The position numbers and the translations under genes were made by a program. From Limnoperna fortunei (taxonomy: Eukaryota > Mollusca > Bivalvia > Mytilida > Modiolidae): a DNA stretch of 64,000 bases. Within the stretch, counting starts at the first letter, position 1. Each line of letters opens with the position of its first letter. This document shows positions 41,743 through 54,715 of the stretch, piece after piece. A model generated the notes under the pieces. That model searched no databases, was not told where the DNA came from, and worked only from the letters and a program-made list of their open reading frames with translations. The stretch is from assembly GCA_944474755.1 (NCBI GenBank), contig OX104114.1, forward strand, positions 43,775,070 to 43,839,069, in the 5' to 3' direction.

Positions 41743-42388
41743 GTAAAAGTCGGCGTGTTTTGGTGGAGGTTTTTTGCCTGACAAATATAAACTGCTTACG
41801 GTGTATGGTTTCTTTTGTAGTTCCCAAAAAATATATTTTGAAATCAACAATTTTTTCCTTAAAATATTCAGCCTTTTGAAATGCAGCGGTTTTTCGTTTA
41901 TTTTGAAAGGGCGATTTTCCATAGTAATTCAGCCATTTTTGTTTCCACGTGGATCTAATATTGTTAAAATCGTTTGCCTGCTTTTCGTGACGTACAATGG
42001 TATTCGGACACACCGCGAGACTTTTCCCGCGTCACCGCAAACGACAAAGCCTGAAAAGCCTGAAGGGTTTCGAATACATAAATTGATTGATTGATTGGAT
42101 GTCTGCTTTACGTCCAGCGAGCAGTATTTCAGCTATATTCAGGACGGTCGAATACATAAAATATACTGCACCTAAGTTATACATCTGTTCTAATTTAGGA
42201 CAGCATTTACTATGGAAATTCTCCCTATCAAAATGTAAAAAAACGCTGCATTTCCATATTTTGACGAAATAATTGTTGATTTCAAAATACAAGTTGTGGG
42301 GGTCTACAAAAGGAGCATAAGCTCGACTATACGCGGTAAGCAGTTTTGTCAGGCCAAAAACCTCGACCTAAACACGCCGACTTTTATT
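41743..42388. mobile_element. Fold-back MITE with ~190-bp terminal inverted repeats (duplicated at 46743-47388)
   Basis: The left arm begins AGTAAAAGTCGGCGTGTTT and runs to about 41935. The right arm, from 42208 to 42388, is its complement, ending AACACGCCGACTTTTATTA. Shared arm phrases include GCCTGACAAA, TTTTGAAATCAACAATT and TTTCCATAGTAA. The loop contains a small SINE/LINE tail insertion. The right arm alone survives in the older unit copy at 54225-54415. Confidence 0.75.
42083..42147 (-). mobile_element. 65-bp SINE/LINE 3'-end fragment with 13-bp target duplication
   Basis: TCGAATACATAAA is duplicated at 42070-42082 and 42148-42160. The inserted bases read on the minus strand as CCTGAATATAGCTGAAATAC, TGGACGTAAAGCAGACATCC and a TCAA-repeat tail, a typical retroposon 3' end. 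It is absent at the equivalent place in the older copy (54210-54230). Confidence 0.8.
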
Positions 42389-44317
42389 ATGAGTTGACTT
42401 ATCAAGTCATTACATTGGCGAAATAGTGACACAGAGATCTTGGTTTTAGACAAAATATTAACTTAAAAATATCAATCATAAGCAACTTTAGTAAAACAAT
42501 CTAATACTAATGTTAGTCATAAAAACACTAACTAACCTTATGTCCAACAAGCAACCTTCAAATTTGCCATCGTTTTAACTTTTGGTAAAAGTAAAATACG
42601 AATGCGAATACGAATTGCAAAGTTCAGGATTTTGTTGTATAGCACATGTCAAACTATCGATTACATCAACAGGAAAATGCTGAATATTGAAAAAAATATT
42701 TACAGAATAATTAAAGTATGCAACATTGGTTATTACATGAGAATAAATACATTTTTATAGTTTCTTTCATTGTGATGCTATATCAGGATCGTACATTTTA
42801 TTCTTATCTCTACCGCTGGGTAATTTTGTTTTTGGTACTCGGTTTCGACGGCAGATGTAGGAGATGTCTTTAACAATAATTATATATTTATTCTTTCGAC
42901 AGAACACGTTATTAAAATTTAAATATGCAGAAATATGCGGCAAAAATTTCCTGGCTACTTATTGCCGTTTGCATTTTTCTATAAAACTGAAAAAGGATTT
43001 AGGCGACTGCGATATTTCTTGCAGTTAAACATTTTAGAGGTTTTTTTGAAAAGGTTTAGATCCTTTGAATATATTTAATGGCATTTTTCTTGTCACTGAC
43101 TGCTGCGTATTTAATATTGCATAACATAATGAAAGCTTCTCGTGCGACAGTACTTAACAAACATTTCATATACGACAGTATATGGAGTCAGATCTAGGAA
43201 AAAGACTTTTAACCAAGTAGCATTTTAAATGTCGTTTTTCCATAACTTGGTGACAACATCCATTTTGCAATCGTCCTTGTATCATAATTAAACGATTTGC
43301 GACTTTATTTAAGTGTTTATATTGGAGTGACTGTCATTTTTTTTTCTGGGCACAAGTTTACATAGAAACTATTTTATTTAATCCTTATACCACTCAGATT
43401 ATAGCTAAAACATTGAAAATTATTCCTGTATAGTTAGTTTCAGGATAGTATGTTCCTTCTTCAAAATATGGGTATTTATGTAACGAAACTTTATTTTCAG
43501 TCACAGCATTTCCTGGTAATAACCGTACCCTGCATCCGACATTTTGTTGCGTAGGAAAACAGTATTTGTATCTGTATTGGTTACGTTTTTGAACCTACAA
43601 TTGGCTTTACACAAACATTGGAAAGGTGGAAAAGAAACAACTCAGAGTTCATAAAATTTCCCAAAACGAACACAGTTATTTAAGTCAGAAAAGTAAGCAA
43701 ATAATATAGAATGCATAGATTTACCACAGATTAATTCAGTTTCATTAAACGTGTATTTGGTTACCCGTATACGTATAATACTGTATAAATGGGTACTTGA
43801 ATCGATGTTGTTGCACTACGTCTACAGTCCTGAATTTTGACCGACCACATCATTAAGTTGTGTTGCAATATGTTTTGCTGAATATATTTTTATATCGTTG
43901 TGCGCAGTATTTTTGCTTAAAGTTTTAATATTTTTTTTTATACTCGAGCCAATTCCAGATTCATCATCACATTGTGCGTCAGTCTGAAAAGTGGAGTGGC
44001 AATTGCTGTTTTTATTTTTCTGCATTTCACGAAATCAGATTGCGCTGGTTGTGTTAAAATATATGTATATATGTATTTGGTATCGGGTCAGTTCGCTTTA
44101 GTGGCATGTTCACCCTGAGTCCTCGCATTCGCCCTAGATAGTTGGTCCGTTCCCCCTTACAGGTACTAGGGCGGGCGAATCCGGATTCTTACAAGTCAGA
44201 TTCAAGTCAATAAAGCCAGCTATTTTGTTCTATCCTGATTGTAAATAACACAAGCAGGACTTTGTCTAATAAAAACACACCAAAAACGTGTTCTATATGT
44301 ATCTTTACACCATATAT

Positions 44318-44710
44318 TACGGTAGCTATAATATGAATGTAGGCGCAGTCTAAATGCGAGCATCGCACATTGTTCATGTCGTTACTTCAGAGCCCCTTAC
44401 AGTGCCTCTACATTCCATTGATGACGTGACGTCTCATCTAATGTGTTGGTGACGTCACAAACCTCAATTTCAAATACAGCGTTTCAGATTGAAACAAAAT
44501 TGTCTGGCATTTTTGTAGTAATTTAAAAAATAAACACTTTAATTTTATCGATGCCAAAATTATTTGTGTCTACTTTTATATTATATATTTTTTCGTTCGT
44601 CTACAATATTTTCTTCGGATAGCTCAGCTACCATTTCAAATGGATCACGTGACTTTTTTTACACACACGCATGTAACCGTATAGCTCGCATCTGCGATGC
44701 TCGCTATTAC
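44318..44710. mobile_element. ~390-bp insertion with internal inverted 12-mers (duplicated at ~49317-49709)
   Basis: The older unit copy reads CCATATATGAAATAGGATAG at about 56992-57011, while copies 1 and 2 carry 393 extra bases at that point. GCGAGCATCGCA (44356-44367) and TGCGATGCTCGC (44693-44704) are exact complements near the two ends. The body holds CRE-like TGACGTGACG and TGACGTCA (44450-44457) and CACGTGAC. No coding sequence is present. Confidence 0.55.
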
Positions 44711-45197
44711 ATAGGATAGAATTCAATTCAAGAATTAAAGTCATAATTCAATTTAAATCGAAATTTACAAAAATATTTTGTCTAACACTTCCATATTTAG
44801 ACGATATTATTAAGCAAATATTAACACAACAGGTAAGTTTACAACGCGTTCAATGTATTTATCGATGTGTAACATTTTACATATAAAAATGTGTCAATTG
44901 ACAAAAAGAAACAAAATTGAAAAAGTTGCAATTCATCATTGGAAACTGGTTTTTTAGATGAACGTATTTGTCAATAAAGACATTAATAAATTGCATCTTG
45001 AACAGTCTGTATAAAATTCTAAAGAATATGTTAAATTGAAAAACGTAGGCGCCAACTTTTATATTCAACTACTAACAATGACAAAATTGTTGAACTTTAA
45101 CTCCTCATTTACATAGAAATTTGAAAACCCAACTATTTTCAATCCCTTGTGTGTGAATGATACCGCTGACACATTATAACTAGCATTTTCGAACTTT

Positions 45198-48100
45198 ACA
45201 TATCAGGGTAGTAAGAAGCCTATCGATTGTGGGGGAAATCCGTCAAATTTCAAGCCTGCAGTCCACAAAAAACGTTAGAAATTTTACAAAAAATATCTGG
45301 ACAATACCTAAAAAATGTGCATTTGATTTCAATGAAACTTTGGGATATAGTTCCATATCAGGTTTAATGGAAGCTTAACGATCTTGGGGAAAATGTATGA
45401 GGGGGGGGGGGGGGGGGAAAGAAGGTAGATAATGGGTTAACAAATTTTTCATTTTTCCCAAAACGAATAACAGTAAATTAAAAACAATAATAACGGATAC
45501 CAGCAATTTACATGAGAAAACAGAAAACAGGTAGTTCAAAAATCGAAAAAAACAAACAGCAGAATCTAATAGAAGGGCAATACGGCATACATTGATCAGT
45601 GTTTCCATAGTAACTACTATGGGATCTTATGTATATTATTGTATAGAAAGACTCAATTATATTTAAAGAAGTGATGAATAAAATGTTTAACAGATAACAG
45701 AGACAGAATCTGTAAAACAGTTAACAGTGTTCCGACTATTTACAGCTAGCAGGGCTTTTATAATCATTACAGTTAACAACAGTGTCTATTAATAAAAAAA
45801 GTTAACAGACATGTAAAAATGTCCAAAACACGTTAACAGAAAAGACCCCCCTCATCCATCAAATTTTAAGATCACATTTGCCAAAAAATGTTAGGAAAAA
45901 CGTTTCCAGACAATAACTCAAATAACAAAAAGTGTGGCATTTGATTTTAATGAAACTTTAGGATATATAATACTAGTACATATTGGTCAAGCTCACCAGT
46001 CGACAAAAACCTTTAAAAATGTTTCAAAAAATTTTGCAAAATTTAAGCGGGTCACCAGTGATCGCTATATCGACTGTCTAGTTCAGTTTTGTGAAAGTTC
46101 ACTACTGGGTTGTAGTAAGTCATTTTTGGTTGTCATTCCTTAATTAGGTTTGCTTCCCTCCTCTTTCTGTTTTTTTTTCTTTCACGATACGACTTTTGTA
46201 TCTCCGCCGTGGATTTAGCCTTGATCTAAAAGCATATATTTTAAAAATTATAATAGGATATCGCGTGTTTTCTCTGCCACTTTCCAAGGAAAAATGAACC
46301 GCCAGTTTGTTTGCTTGTTTTTTTTTAAAAACTTTAATCAATCCATATATTCTATTTTCCGTATGTTACTGTTAAATATTCCATAATTTACTACGAAACC
46401 ATGAACAAATTGTGTTTTGAACTGCACGTTACCTATCATAATAAGATGTGTTTATACAATTAAAAATAATTTAAAATATGTATTATCAGCATATTTTGAT
46501 ACGTAAAAGATCAAATAATACTCAAAATGTATAAAATAAAACATAAAGAAATAAAGAGACAACATTACAAGGTATGCGCAAAATATGCCTACTAACATTC
46601 CATTTTGCAAATTTTATTGATTGAATTAGGTAAACAAAATTAAAACAATCATTGAAATGTACGTGATCTAATATAACGTACATTTCGCCTACAAGTATTG
46701 ACAATCTATTGACAATATATGCATCGATCATTCTATACTATAGTAAAAGTCGGCGTGTTTTGGTGGAGGTTTTTTGCCTGACAAATATAAACTGCTTACG
46801 GTGTATGGTTTCTTTTGTAGTTCCCAAAAAATATATTTTGAAATCAACAATTTTTTCCTTAAAATATTCAGCCTTTTGAAATGCAGCGGTTTTTCGTTAA
46901 TTTTGAAAGGGCGATTTTCCATAGTAATTCAGCCATTTTTGTTTCCACGTGGATCTAATATTGTTAAAATCGTTTGCCTGCTTTTCGTGACGTACAATGG
47001 TATTCGGACACACCGCGAGACTTTTCCCGCGTCACCGCAAACGACAAAGCCTGAAAAGCCTGAAGGGTTTCGAATACATAAATTGATTGATTGATTGGAT
47101 GTCTGCTTTACGTCCAGCGAGCAGTATTTCAGCTATATTCAGGACGGTCGAATACATAAAATATACTGCACCTAAGTTATACATCTGTTCTAATTTAGGA
47201 CAGCATTTACTATGGAAATTCTCCCTATCAAAATGTAAAAAAACGCTGCATTTCCATATTTTGACGAAATAATTGTTGATTTCAAAATACAAGTTGTGGG
47301 GGTCTACAAAAGGAGCATAAGCTCGACTATACGCGGTAAGCAGTTTTGTCAGGCCAAAAACCTCGACCTAAACACGCCGACTTTTATTATGAGTTGACTT
47401 ATCAAGTCATTACATTGGCGAAATAGTGACACAGAGATCTTGGTTTTAGACAAAATATTAACTTAAAAATATCAATCATAAGCAACTTTAGTAAAACAAT
47501 CTAATACTAATGTTAGTCATAAAAACACTAACTAACCTTATGTCCAACAAGCAGCCTTCAAATTTGCCATCGTTTTAACTTTTGGTAAAAGTAAAATACG
47601 AATGCGAATACGAATTGCAAAGTTCAGGATTTTGTTGTATAGCACATGTCAAACTATCGATTACATCAACAGGAAAATGCTGAATATTGAAAAAAATATT
47701 TACAGAATAATTAAAGTATGCAACATTGGTTATTACATGAGAATAAATACATTTTTATAGTTTCTTTCATTGTGATGCTATATCAGGATCGTACATTTTA
47801 TTCTTATCTCTACCGCTGGGTAATTTTGTTTTTGGTACTCGGTTTCGACGGCAGATGTAGGAGATGTCTTTAACAATAATTATATATTTATTCTTTCGAC
47901 AGAACACGTTATTAAAAGTTAAATATGCAGAAATATGCGGCAAAAATTTCCTGGCTACTTATTGCCGTTTGCATTTTTCTATAAAACTGAAAAAGGATTT
48001 AGGCGACTGCGATATTTCTTGCAGTTAAACATTTTAGAGGTTTTTTTGAAAAGGTTTAGATCCTTTGAATATATTTAATGGCATTTTTCTTGTCACTGAC

Positions 48101-50198
48101 TGCTGCGTATTTAATATTGTATAACATAATGAAAGCTTCTCGTGCGACAGTACTTAACAAACATTTCATATACGACAGTATATGGAGTCAGATCTAGGAA
48201 AAAGACTTTTAACCAAGTAGCATTTTAATTGTCGTTTTTCCATAACTTGGTGACAACATCCATTTTGCAATCGTCCTTGTATCATAATTAAACGATTTGC
48301 GACTTTATTTAAGTGTTTATATTGGAGTGACTGTCATTTTTTTTTCTGGGCACAAGTTTACATAGAAACTATTTTATTTAATCCTTATACCACTCAGATT
48401 ATAGCTAAAACATTGAAAATTATTCCTGTATAGTTAGTTTCAGGATAGTATGTTCCTTCTTCAAAATATGGGTATTTATGTAACGAAACTTTATTTTCAG
48501 TCACAGCATTTCCTGGTAATAACCGTACCCTGCATCCGACATTTTGTTGCGTAGGAAAACAGTATTTGTATCTGTATTGGTTACGTTTTTGAACCTACAA
48601 TTGGCTTTACACAAACATTGGAAAGGTGGAAAAGAAACAACTCAGAGTTCATAAAATTTCCCAAAACGAACACAGTTATTTAAATCAGAAAAGTAAGTAA
48701 ATAATATAGAATGCATAGATTTACCACAGATTAATTCAGTTTCATTAAACGTGTATTTGGTTACCCGTATACGTATAATACTGTATAAATGGGTACTTGA
48801 ATCGATGTTGTTGCACTACGTCTACAGTCCTGAATTTTGACCGACCACATCATTAAGTTGTGTTGCAATATGTTTTGCTGAATATATTTTTATATCGTTG
48901 TGCGCAGTATTTTTGCTTAAAGTTTTAATATTTTTTTTATACTCGAGCCAATTCCAGATTCATCATCACATTGTGCGTCAGTCTGAAAAGTGGAGTGGCA
49001 ATTGCTGTTTTTATTTTTCTGCATTTCACGAAATCAGATTGCGCTGGTTGTGTTAAAATATATGTATATATGTATTTGGTATCGGGTCAGTTCGCTTTAG
49101 TGGCATGTTCACCCTGAGTCCTCGCATTCGCCCTAGATAGTTGGTCCGTTCCCCCTTACAGGTACTAGGGCGGGCGAATCCGGATTCTTACAAGTCAGAT
49201 TCAAGTCAATAAAGCCAGCTATTTTGTTCTATCCTGATTGTAAATAACACAAGCAGGACTTTGTCTAATAAAAACACACCAAAAACGTGTTCTATATGTA
49301 TCTTTACACCATATATTACGGTAGCTATAATATGAATGTAGGCGCAGTCTAAATGCGAGCATCGCACATTGTTCATGTCGTTACTTCAGAGCCCCTTACA
49401 GTGCCTCTACATTCCATTGATGACGTGACGTCTCATCTAATGTGTTGGTGACGTCACAAACCTCAATTTCAAATACAGCGTTTCAGATTGAAACAAAATT
49501 GTCTGGCATTTTTGTAGTAATTTAAAAAATAAACACTTTAATTTTATCGATGCCAAAATTATTTGTGTCTACTTTTATATTATATATTTTTTCGTTCGTC
49601 TACAATATTTTCTTCGGATAGCTCAGCTACCATTTCAAATGGATCACGTGACTTTTTTTACACACACGCATGTAACCGTATAGCTCGCATCTGCGATGCT
49701 CGCTATTACATAGGATAGAATTCAATTCAAGAATTAAAGTCATTATTCAATTTAAATCGAAATTTACAAAAATATTTTGTCTAACACTTCCATATTTAGA
49801 CGATATTATTAAGCAAATATTAACACAACAGGTAAGTTTACAACGCGTTCAATGTATTTATCGATGTGTAACATTTTACATATTAAAATGTGTCAATTGA
49901 CAAAGTGAAACAAAATTGAAAAAGTTGCAATTCATCATTGGAAACTGGTTTTTTAGATGAACGTGTTTGTCAATAAAGACATTAATAAATTGCATCTTGA
50001 ACAGTCTGTATAAAATTCTAAAGAATATGTTAAATTGAAAAACGTAGGCGCCAACTTTTATATTCAACTACTAACAATGACAAAATTGTTGAACTTTAAC
50101 TCCTCATTTACATAGAAATTTGAAAACCCAACTATTTTCAATCCCTTGTGTGTGAATGATACCGCTGACACATTATAACTAGCATTTTCGAACTTTAA
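45198..50198. repeat. ~5-kb tandem duplication, copy 2
   Basis: Near-identical to copy 1, at offsets of 4927 to 5003 bases. It differs by a 70-bp insertion at 45602-45671, a longer G run near 45401 and scattered point changes. The right edge is where copy 1 sequence stops matching, at about 50198. Confidence 0.9.
45602..45671. other. 70-bp insertion unique to duplication copy 2
   Basis: Copy 1 reads ATTGATCAGTGTGATGAATA without interruption. Copy 2 has 70 bases between GATCAGTG and TGATGAATA, starting TTTCCATAGTAACTACTATG. The insert contains a small inverted repeat, CCATAGTA and TACTATGG. It may be a tiny element or a gain since duplication; equally it may be a loss in copy 1. Confidence 0.8.
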
Positions 50199-50309
50199 AT
50201 ATTTTTTTAGTTTAACACCCGGCGCCCAGTCTCTGAGAACACCATGCAATTTCCTTAAAATGAGTCCACAAGGTAGGTTAACAGATTTTAATGAAACTTT
50301 GCTTGCTGA

Positions 50310-51600
50310 ACAGGGTTGAGGTGAACAAATTATATATAGGTTGAAAAAATGTATTGGGCGTTATTTATATTGTAAAACAGCGCCACCTGTAAAATACATA
50401 AAAAATGGCGTTGGAATCATGAAAAACAAGCGCTTTTCATTGATTTATTTTTAAAAAGTTAAGCAGAGTTTCAAACAACTGTTTATGGAATTAAACGGTC
50501 TTAAGGTGCTTCTTCTAAAAACAAAAACAAAATTTTTGTCAGTTTTTGTTTTCGAATACAAAAAATCTAACTCTTTTAAGACCAATTATCCCCAAGCACC
50601 AAAATAACTGGGACATGACATGTCTCAGATTTTGCTGATTTTCATTTCATAAGTTGCAATTGACCATTGGATAACAAAAACGATGATTGTTTGTTATGAT
50701 TGACCACGGTTGCCATGGTAACCGAATCGGTTATTTTTTATCATTTCTCATACTGCGAAATATCCTATATTCAATTCACAATTTGTTATTAAAAAAATCA
50801 ATGCATATTCAATATAACCTTTTATTTGCTTAATTCAATACCTCATTGACAATATTCAAAACAGTTTCAAGACTAAACATAAATGTGTAGTCAGAACGAG
50901 GCTATCGAATATGTCAAGAAATCATGGATTTTCTCTGGAATTTTTTTGTCACTTTTCTGACTCCATTTTTAGAAAATGCACCAATCACAAATACTCATCA
51001 TGAATATAATTACATAAATTGATGAGTAATATTCAAAACTTATAAAAATCTCAATGGGGTAACAAGAGATGTCTTTAGAAAACACTGTCAAAGATGGTTA
51101 CCATTGTAACTTGTGAAAAAAAGTCATTTCTGTATTGTTCAATATTTCCACGAAAATACTATTTCTTAGGGTTAAATTAAATCATCCTTAATTATTATTT
51201 TTAACAAACATTCTATAAAATTAAAATGACATTGAAATCATTTCAGGGTACAGTGTCTCAAGGTTAAGGTCAACTAAAAATTGAGCTTTAAAATATGAAA
51301 ATCTCGAAGCAAAATCAATTTTAATCGACCTTGAGAACAACATAAGTGAACTTGAAAGTTTTCTAAGGTCATACTATATTGAAAAGTTCCCTTTTAGGTA
51401 CATATGATGACAGCAATTGTTATCTTGGCTCATATTAGAAGTATGGTCATACATATATTTAAATATCGAAAAATTGCCGTTTTTATTTTATTACCATGGT
51501 AACCAACTTTAACGGTGTTTTCTAAAGACATTTTTTCTGACCCCATGTGAGATTTAAAATTATTTTTAATATTAATCATCAATCTATGTAATTATATTCA
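50310..51600. repeat. 1.29-kb tandem duplication, copy 1 (left part of a fold-back element)
   Basis: CAGGGTTGAGGTGAACAAAT occurs at 50311 and again at 51602, and the sequence between repeats almost unchanged at a spacing of 1291 bases. This copy lacks the last ~400 bases of the right arm that follow in copy 2. Confidence 0.88.
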
Positions 51601-52891
51601 ACAGGGTTGAGGTGAACAAATTATATATAGGTTGAAAAAATGTATTGGGCGTTATTTATATTGTAAAACAGCGCCACCTGTAAAATACATAAAAAATGGC
51701 GTTGGAATCATGAAAAAACAAGCGCTTTTCATTGATTTATTTTTAAAAAGTTAAGCAGAGTTTCAAACAACTGTTTATGGAATTAAACGGTCTTAAGGTG
51801 CTTCTTCTAAAAACAAAAACAAAATTTTTGTCAGTTTTGTTTTCGAATACAAAAAATCTAACTCTTTTAAGACCAATTATCCCCAAGCACCAAAATAACT
51901 GGGACATGACATGTCTCAGATTTTGCTGATTTTCATTTCATAAGTTGCAATTGACCATTGGATCACAAAAACGATGATTGTTTGTTATGATTGACCACGG
52001 TTGCCATGGTAACCGAATCGGTTATTTTTTTTATCATTTCTCATACTGCGAAATATCCTATATTCAATTCACAATTTGTTATTCAAAAATTAATGCATAT
52101 TCAATATAACATTTTATTTGCTTAATTCAATACGTCATTGACAATATTCAAAACAGTTTCAAGACTAAACATAAATGTGTAGTCAGAACGAGGCTATCGA
52201 ATATGTCAAGAAATCATGGATTTTCTCTGGAATTTTTTTGTCACTTTTCTGACTCCATTTTTAGAAAATGCACAATTCACAAATACTCATCATGAATATA
52301 ATTACATAAATTGATGAGTAATATTCAAAACTTATAAAAATCTCAATGGGGTAACAAGAGATGTCTTTAGAAAACACTGTCAAAGATGGTTACCATTGTA
52401 ACTTGTGAAAAAAGTCATTTCTGTATTGTTCAATATTTCCACGAAAATACTATTTCTTAGGGTTAAATTAAATCATCCTTAATTATTATTTTTAACAAAC
52501 ATTCTATAAAATTAAAATGACATTGAAATCATTTCAGGGTACAGTGTCTCAAGGTTAAGGTCAACTAAAAATTGAGCTTTAAAATATGAAAATCTCGAAG
52601 CAAAATCAATTTTAATCGACCTTGAGAACAACATAAGTGACCTTGAAAGTTTTCTAAGGTCATACTATATTGAAAAGTTCCCTTTTAGGTACATATGATG
52701 ACAACAATTGTTATCTTGGCTCATATTAGAAGTATGGTCATACATATATTTAAATATCGAAAAATTGCCGTTTTTGTTTTATTACCATGGTAACCAACTT
52801 TAACGGTGTTTTCTAAAGACATTTTTTCTTACCCCATTGAGATTTAAAATTATTTTTAATATTAATCATCAATCTATGTAATTATATTCAT
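51601..52891. repeat. 1.29-kb tandem duplication, copy 2
   Basis: Near-identical to 50310-51600 with a few substitutions and one- to three-base indels. It runs on without a break into the rest of the fold-back element to 53300. Confidence 0.88.
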
Positions 52892-53300
52892 AATGAACAT
52901 TTGTGATTGGTGCATTTTCTGAAAATGGAGTCAGAAAAGTGACAAAAATGGTAATATTTTTTGCCAAAAATTATAGAGAATAATGCCCTATTTCTTGACA
53001 TGTTCAATAGTCTCAGTCTGATCACACATATATTGAAAGTGGTGTAACTGTTTTGAATATTGTCAATGAGATATTAAATTAAGCAAATAAAAAAACTCTA
53101 TTGAATATGAATTGATTTTCCCCTGGAAAATTGGGATTTGAATATCTCCCTTTTCACTGTATTTTAATCGGCCCAAAATGGCTGCCACAGTTACCATGGC
53201 AACCGAAGTCAAATCATAACATACAATCATTATTTTTTTATCCAATGGTCAATTTCAACTTATAAAATGAAAATCAGCAAAATCTGAGACATGTCATGTC
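51903..53300. mobile_element. Fold-back element with ~0.5-kb inverted arms
   Basis: The ends GACATGACATGTCTCAG (51903-51919) and CTGAGACATGTCATGTC (53284-53300) are exact complements. The left arm, to about 52395, is complementary with moderate divergence to the right arm from about 52780. Matching landmarks are TCCAATGGTCAA, GTTACCATGGCAACCG, CTGACTCCATTTT, GTGATTGGTGCATTTTC and TTAGAAAACAC. The loop of ~390 bp has no coding sequence. TTACCATGGTAACC palindromes recur. Confidence 0.75.
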
Positions 53301-54451
53301 TCAGCCTATATGGAAATCCTTTGATCCTTATGGAGAATTGGATTAAAATGATAAAGAATTGGAAAAAAATGAAAAACATTATTTTTATGCATAATCAAAT
53401 AAAATTATTTTTTGAAGTAGTGCTTTTATTTACAACAAATGACTGTCATATTTTCCCATATGATCCTTTCTACCTACAGTAGTATTTTTTGCTGGGCAAT
53501 TATTGCATGTTGTCATGACAACCATTCTTAAATATGATGATTTCCACAAAAATTTTGACTTTCTTCATACGAATTCTCTTTATTTTTCTTTAGATTAATC
53601 TCCATAAGCGTAACTTTCATATCAGGTATATTTTGTGTTGACATTATCCTCAATCTTGTAGGGTTTAGACATTACATTTAGTGTAATATATGCCTTATCG
53701 ACCCTTCAAAAAGTTTATACATGTTTCTTCATAGGTCAAGATATAGATCTGGTGCATACAAAATGTATAAATTCCGACAAATTCCGACTTGCTTGTAAGT
53801 TTTGTTTTTACAGGGATCTAATATTGTTTACAATACACCATTACAAAATATGCAGTTAAATGTATCCTATCACGTGATTTTATTTAGGGCACTTTCCTCA
53901 ACACACCGTCTTTAAACATAGTGTGAACAGCATAAAATGGAATTAAACTTGACCCTTCCATAAATTTATGTTTAGCGTCGGCATTGAAACCCTGGCACAA
54001 CACAACACAACACTATGTTTTGTTTTGCATCGTCTTTTTTACGCCGTCCCATTTCGTTTTAAACTAAAAGTACCCTAAATTGTTTATGACGTCACGTGAT
54101 CAGCATTACAATTAAGGGATTATATATATCGCTCGTCTGCTTTCGTGGCGTACAATGGTATTCGGACACAGAGCGAGACTTCTCCCGCGTCACCGCAAAC
54201 GACAAAGCCTGAAGGGTCAACATTTACTATGGAAATTCGCCCTATTAAAATGACAAAAACCGCTTCAATTTAAAATACTCCATATTTTGAAGAAATAATT
54301 GTTGATTTCAAAATATAATTTTTGTGGTCCACAAAAGTAACATAAGCTCGACTATACGCGGTAAGCAGTTTTTACTTGTCATGCAAAAAACCTCCACCAA
54401 AACACGCCGACTTTCACCATCAGTTGACAAGTGATTGCATTAGCGAAATAG

Positions 54452-54715
54452 CAGTTGCGGATCCAGAGAGGTGCGGAGGGGACGTTGCCCCTCTTAAAAG
54501 GGGAAAAGAAAAAGAAAGTGAGCGAAAAAAGGAGGACAGAGAGAGAAAAGAAAGAGCGAGCGATAGTGTCTTAAAAATGTTAAAATTTGTTATTCTCAAC
54601 ACCCTCTCAATTGCTTTAATCTCACCAGCTTCTGGGGGCTTTGCCCCCCTACTCCATCACCAGGGGCTCTCCAGACAACTTGCCAGAATTTCGTTTCCCA
54701 GGGGATTCGCCCCTG
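54452..54715. mobile_element. CAG...CTG MITE (hAT-like), second copy of the family
   Basis: The recent unit copies read GCGAAATAGTGAC without interruption, so they provide the empty site. The 264-bp insert begins CAGTTGCGGATCCAGAGAGG and ends ATTCGCCCCTG, with inverted ATCCAGRGG phrases at the ends. The flanks CGAAATAG and GATAG look like a decayed target duplication. The body matches 11806-12082. Confidence 0.75.

Larger units (their letters stand above)
40271..45197. repeat. ~5-kb tandem duplication, copy 1
   Basis: This stretch is repeated head-to-tail at 45198-50198. Spot comparison shows only about 15-20 substitutions, small homopolymer differences (G11 vs G17, and a T-run) and one 70-bp insertion in copy 2. 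The outer junctions share only TTA (ATTACATATC at the left, ACTTTAAATA at the right, ACTTTACATATC at the join). It contains no recognised protein gene, only nested repeats. Allelic sequence placed in tandem by the assembler is an alternative. Confidence 0.9.

Noticed and set aside
41774..42094. 106-codon open frame, repeated at 46774-47094
   Set aside because: It runs across a fold-back MITE arm and loop, with no conserved motif. Its duplication merely reflects the 5-kb repeat.
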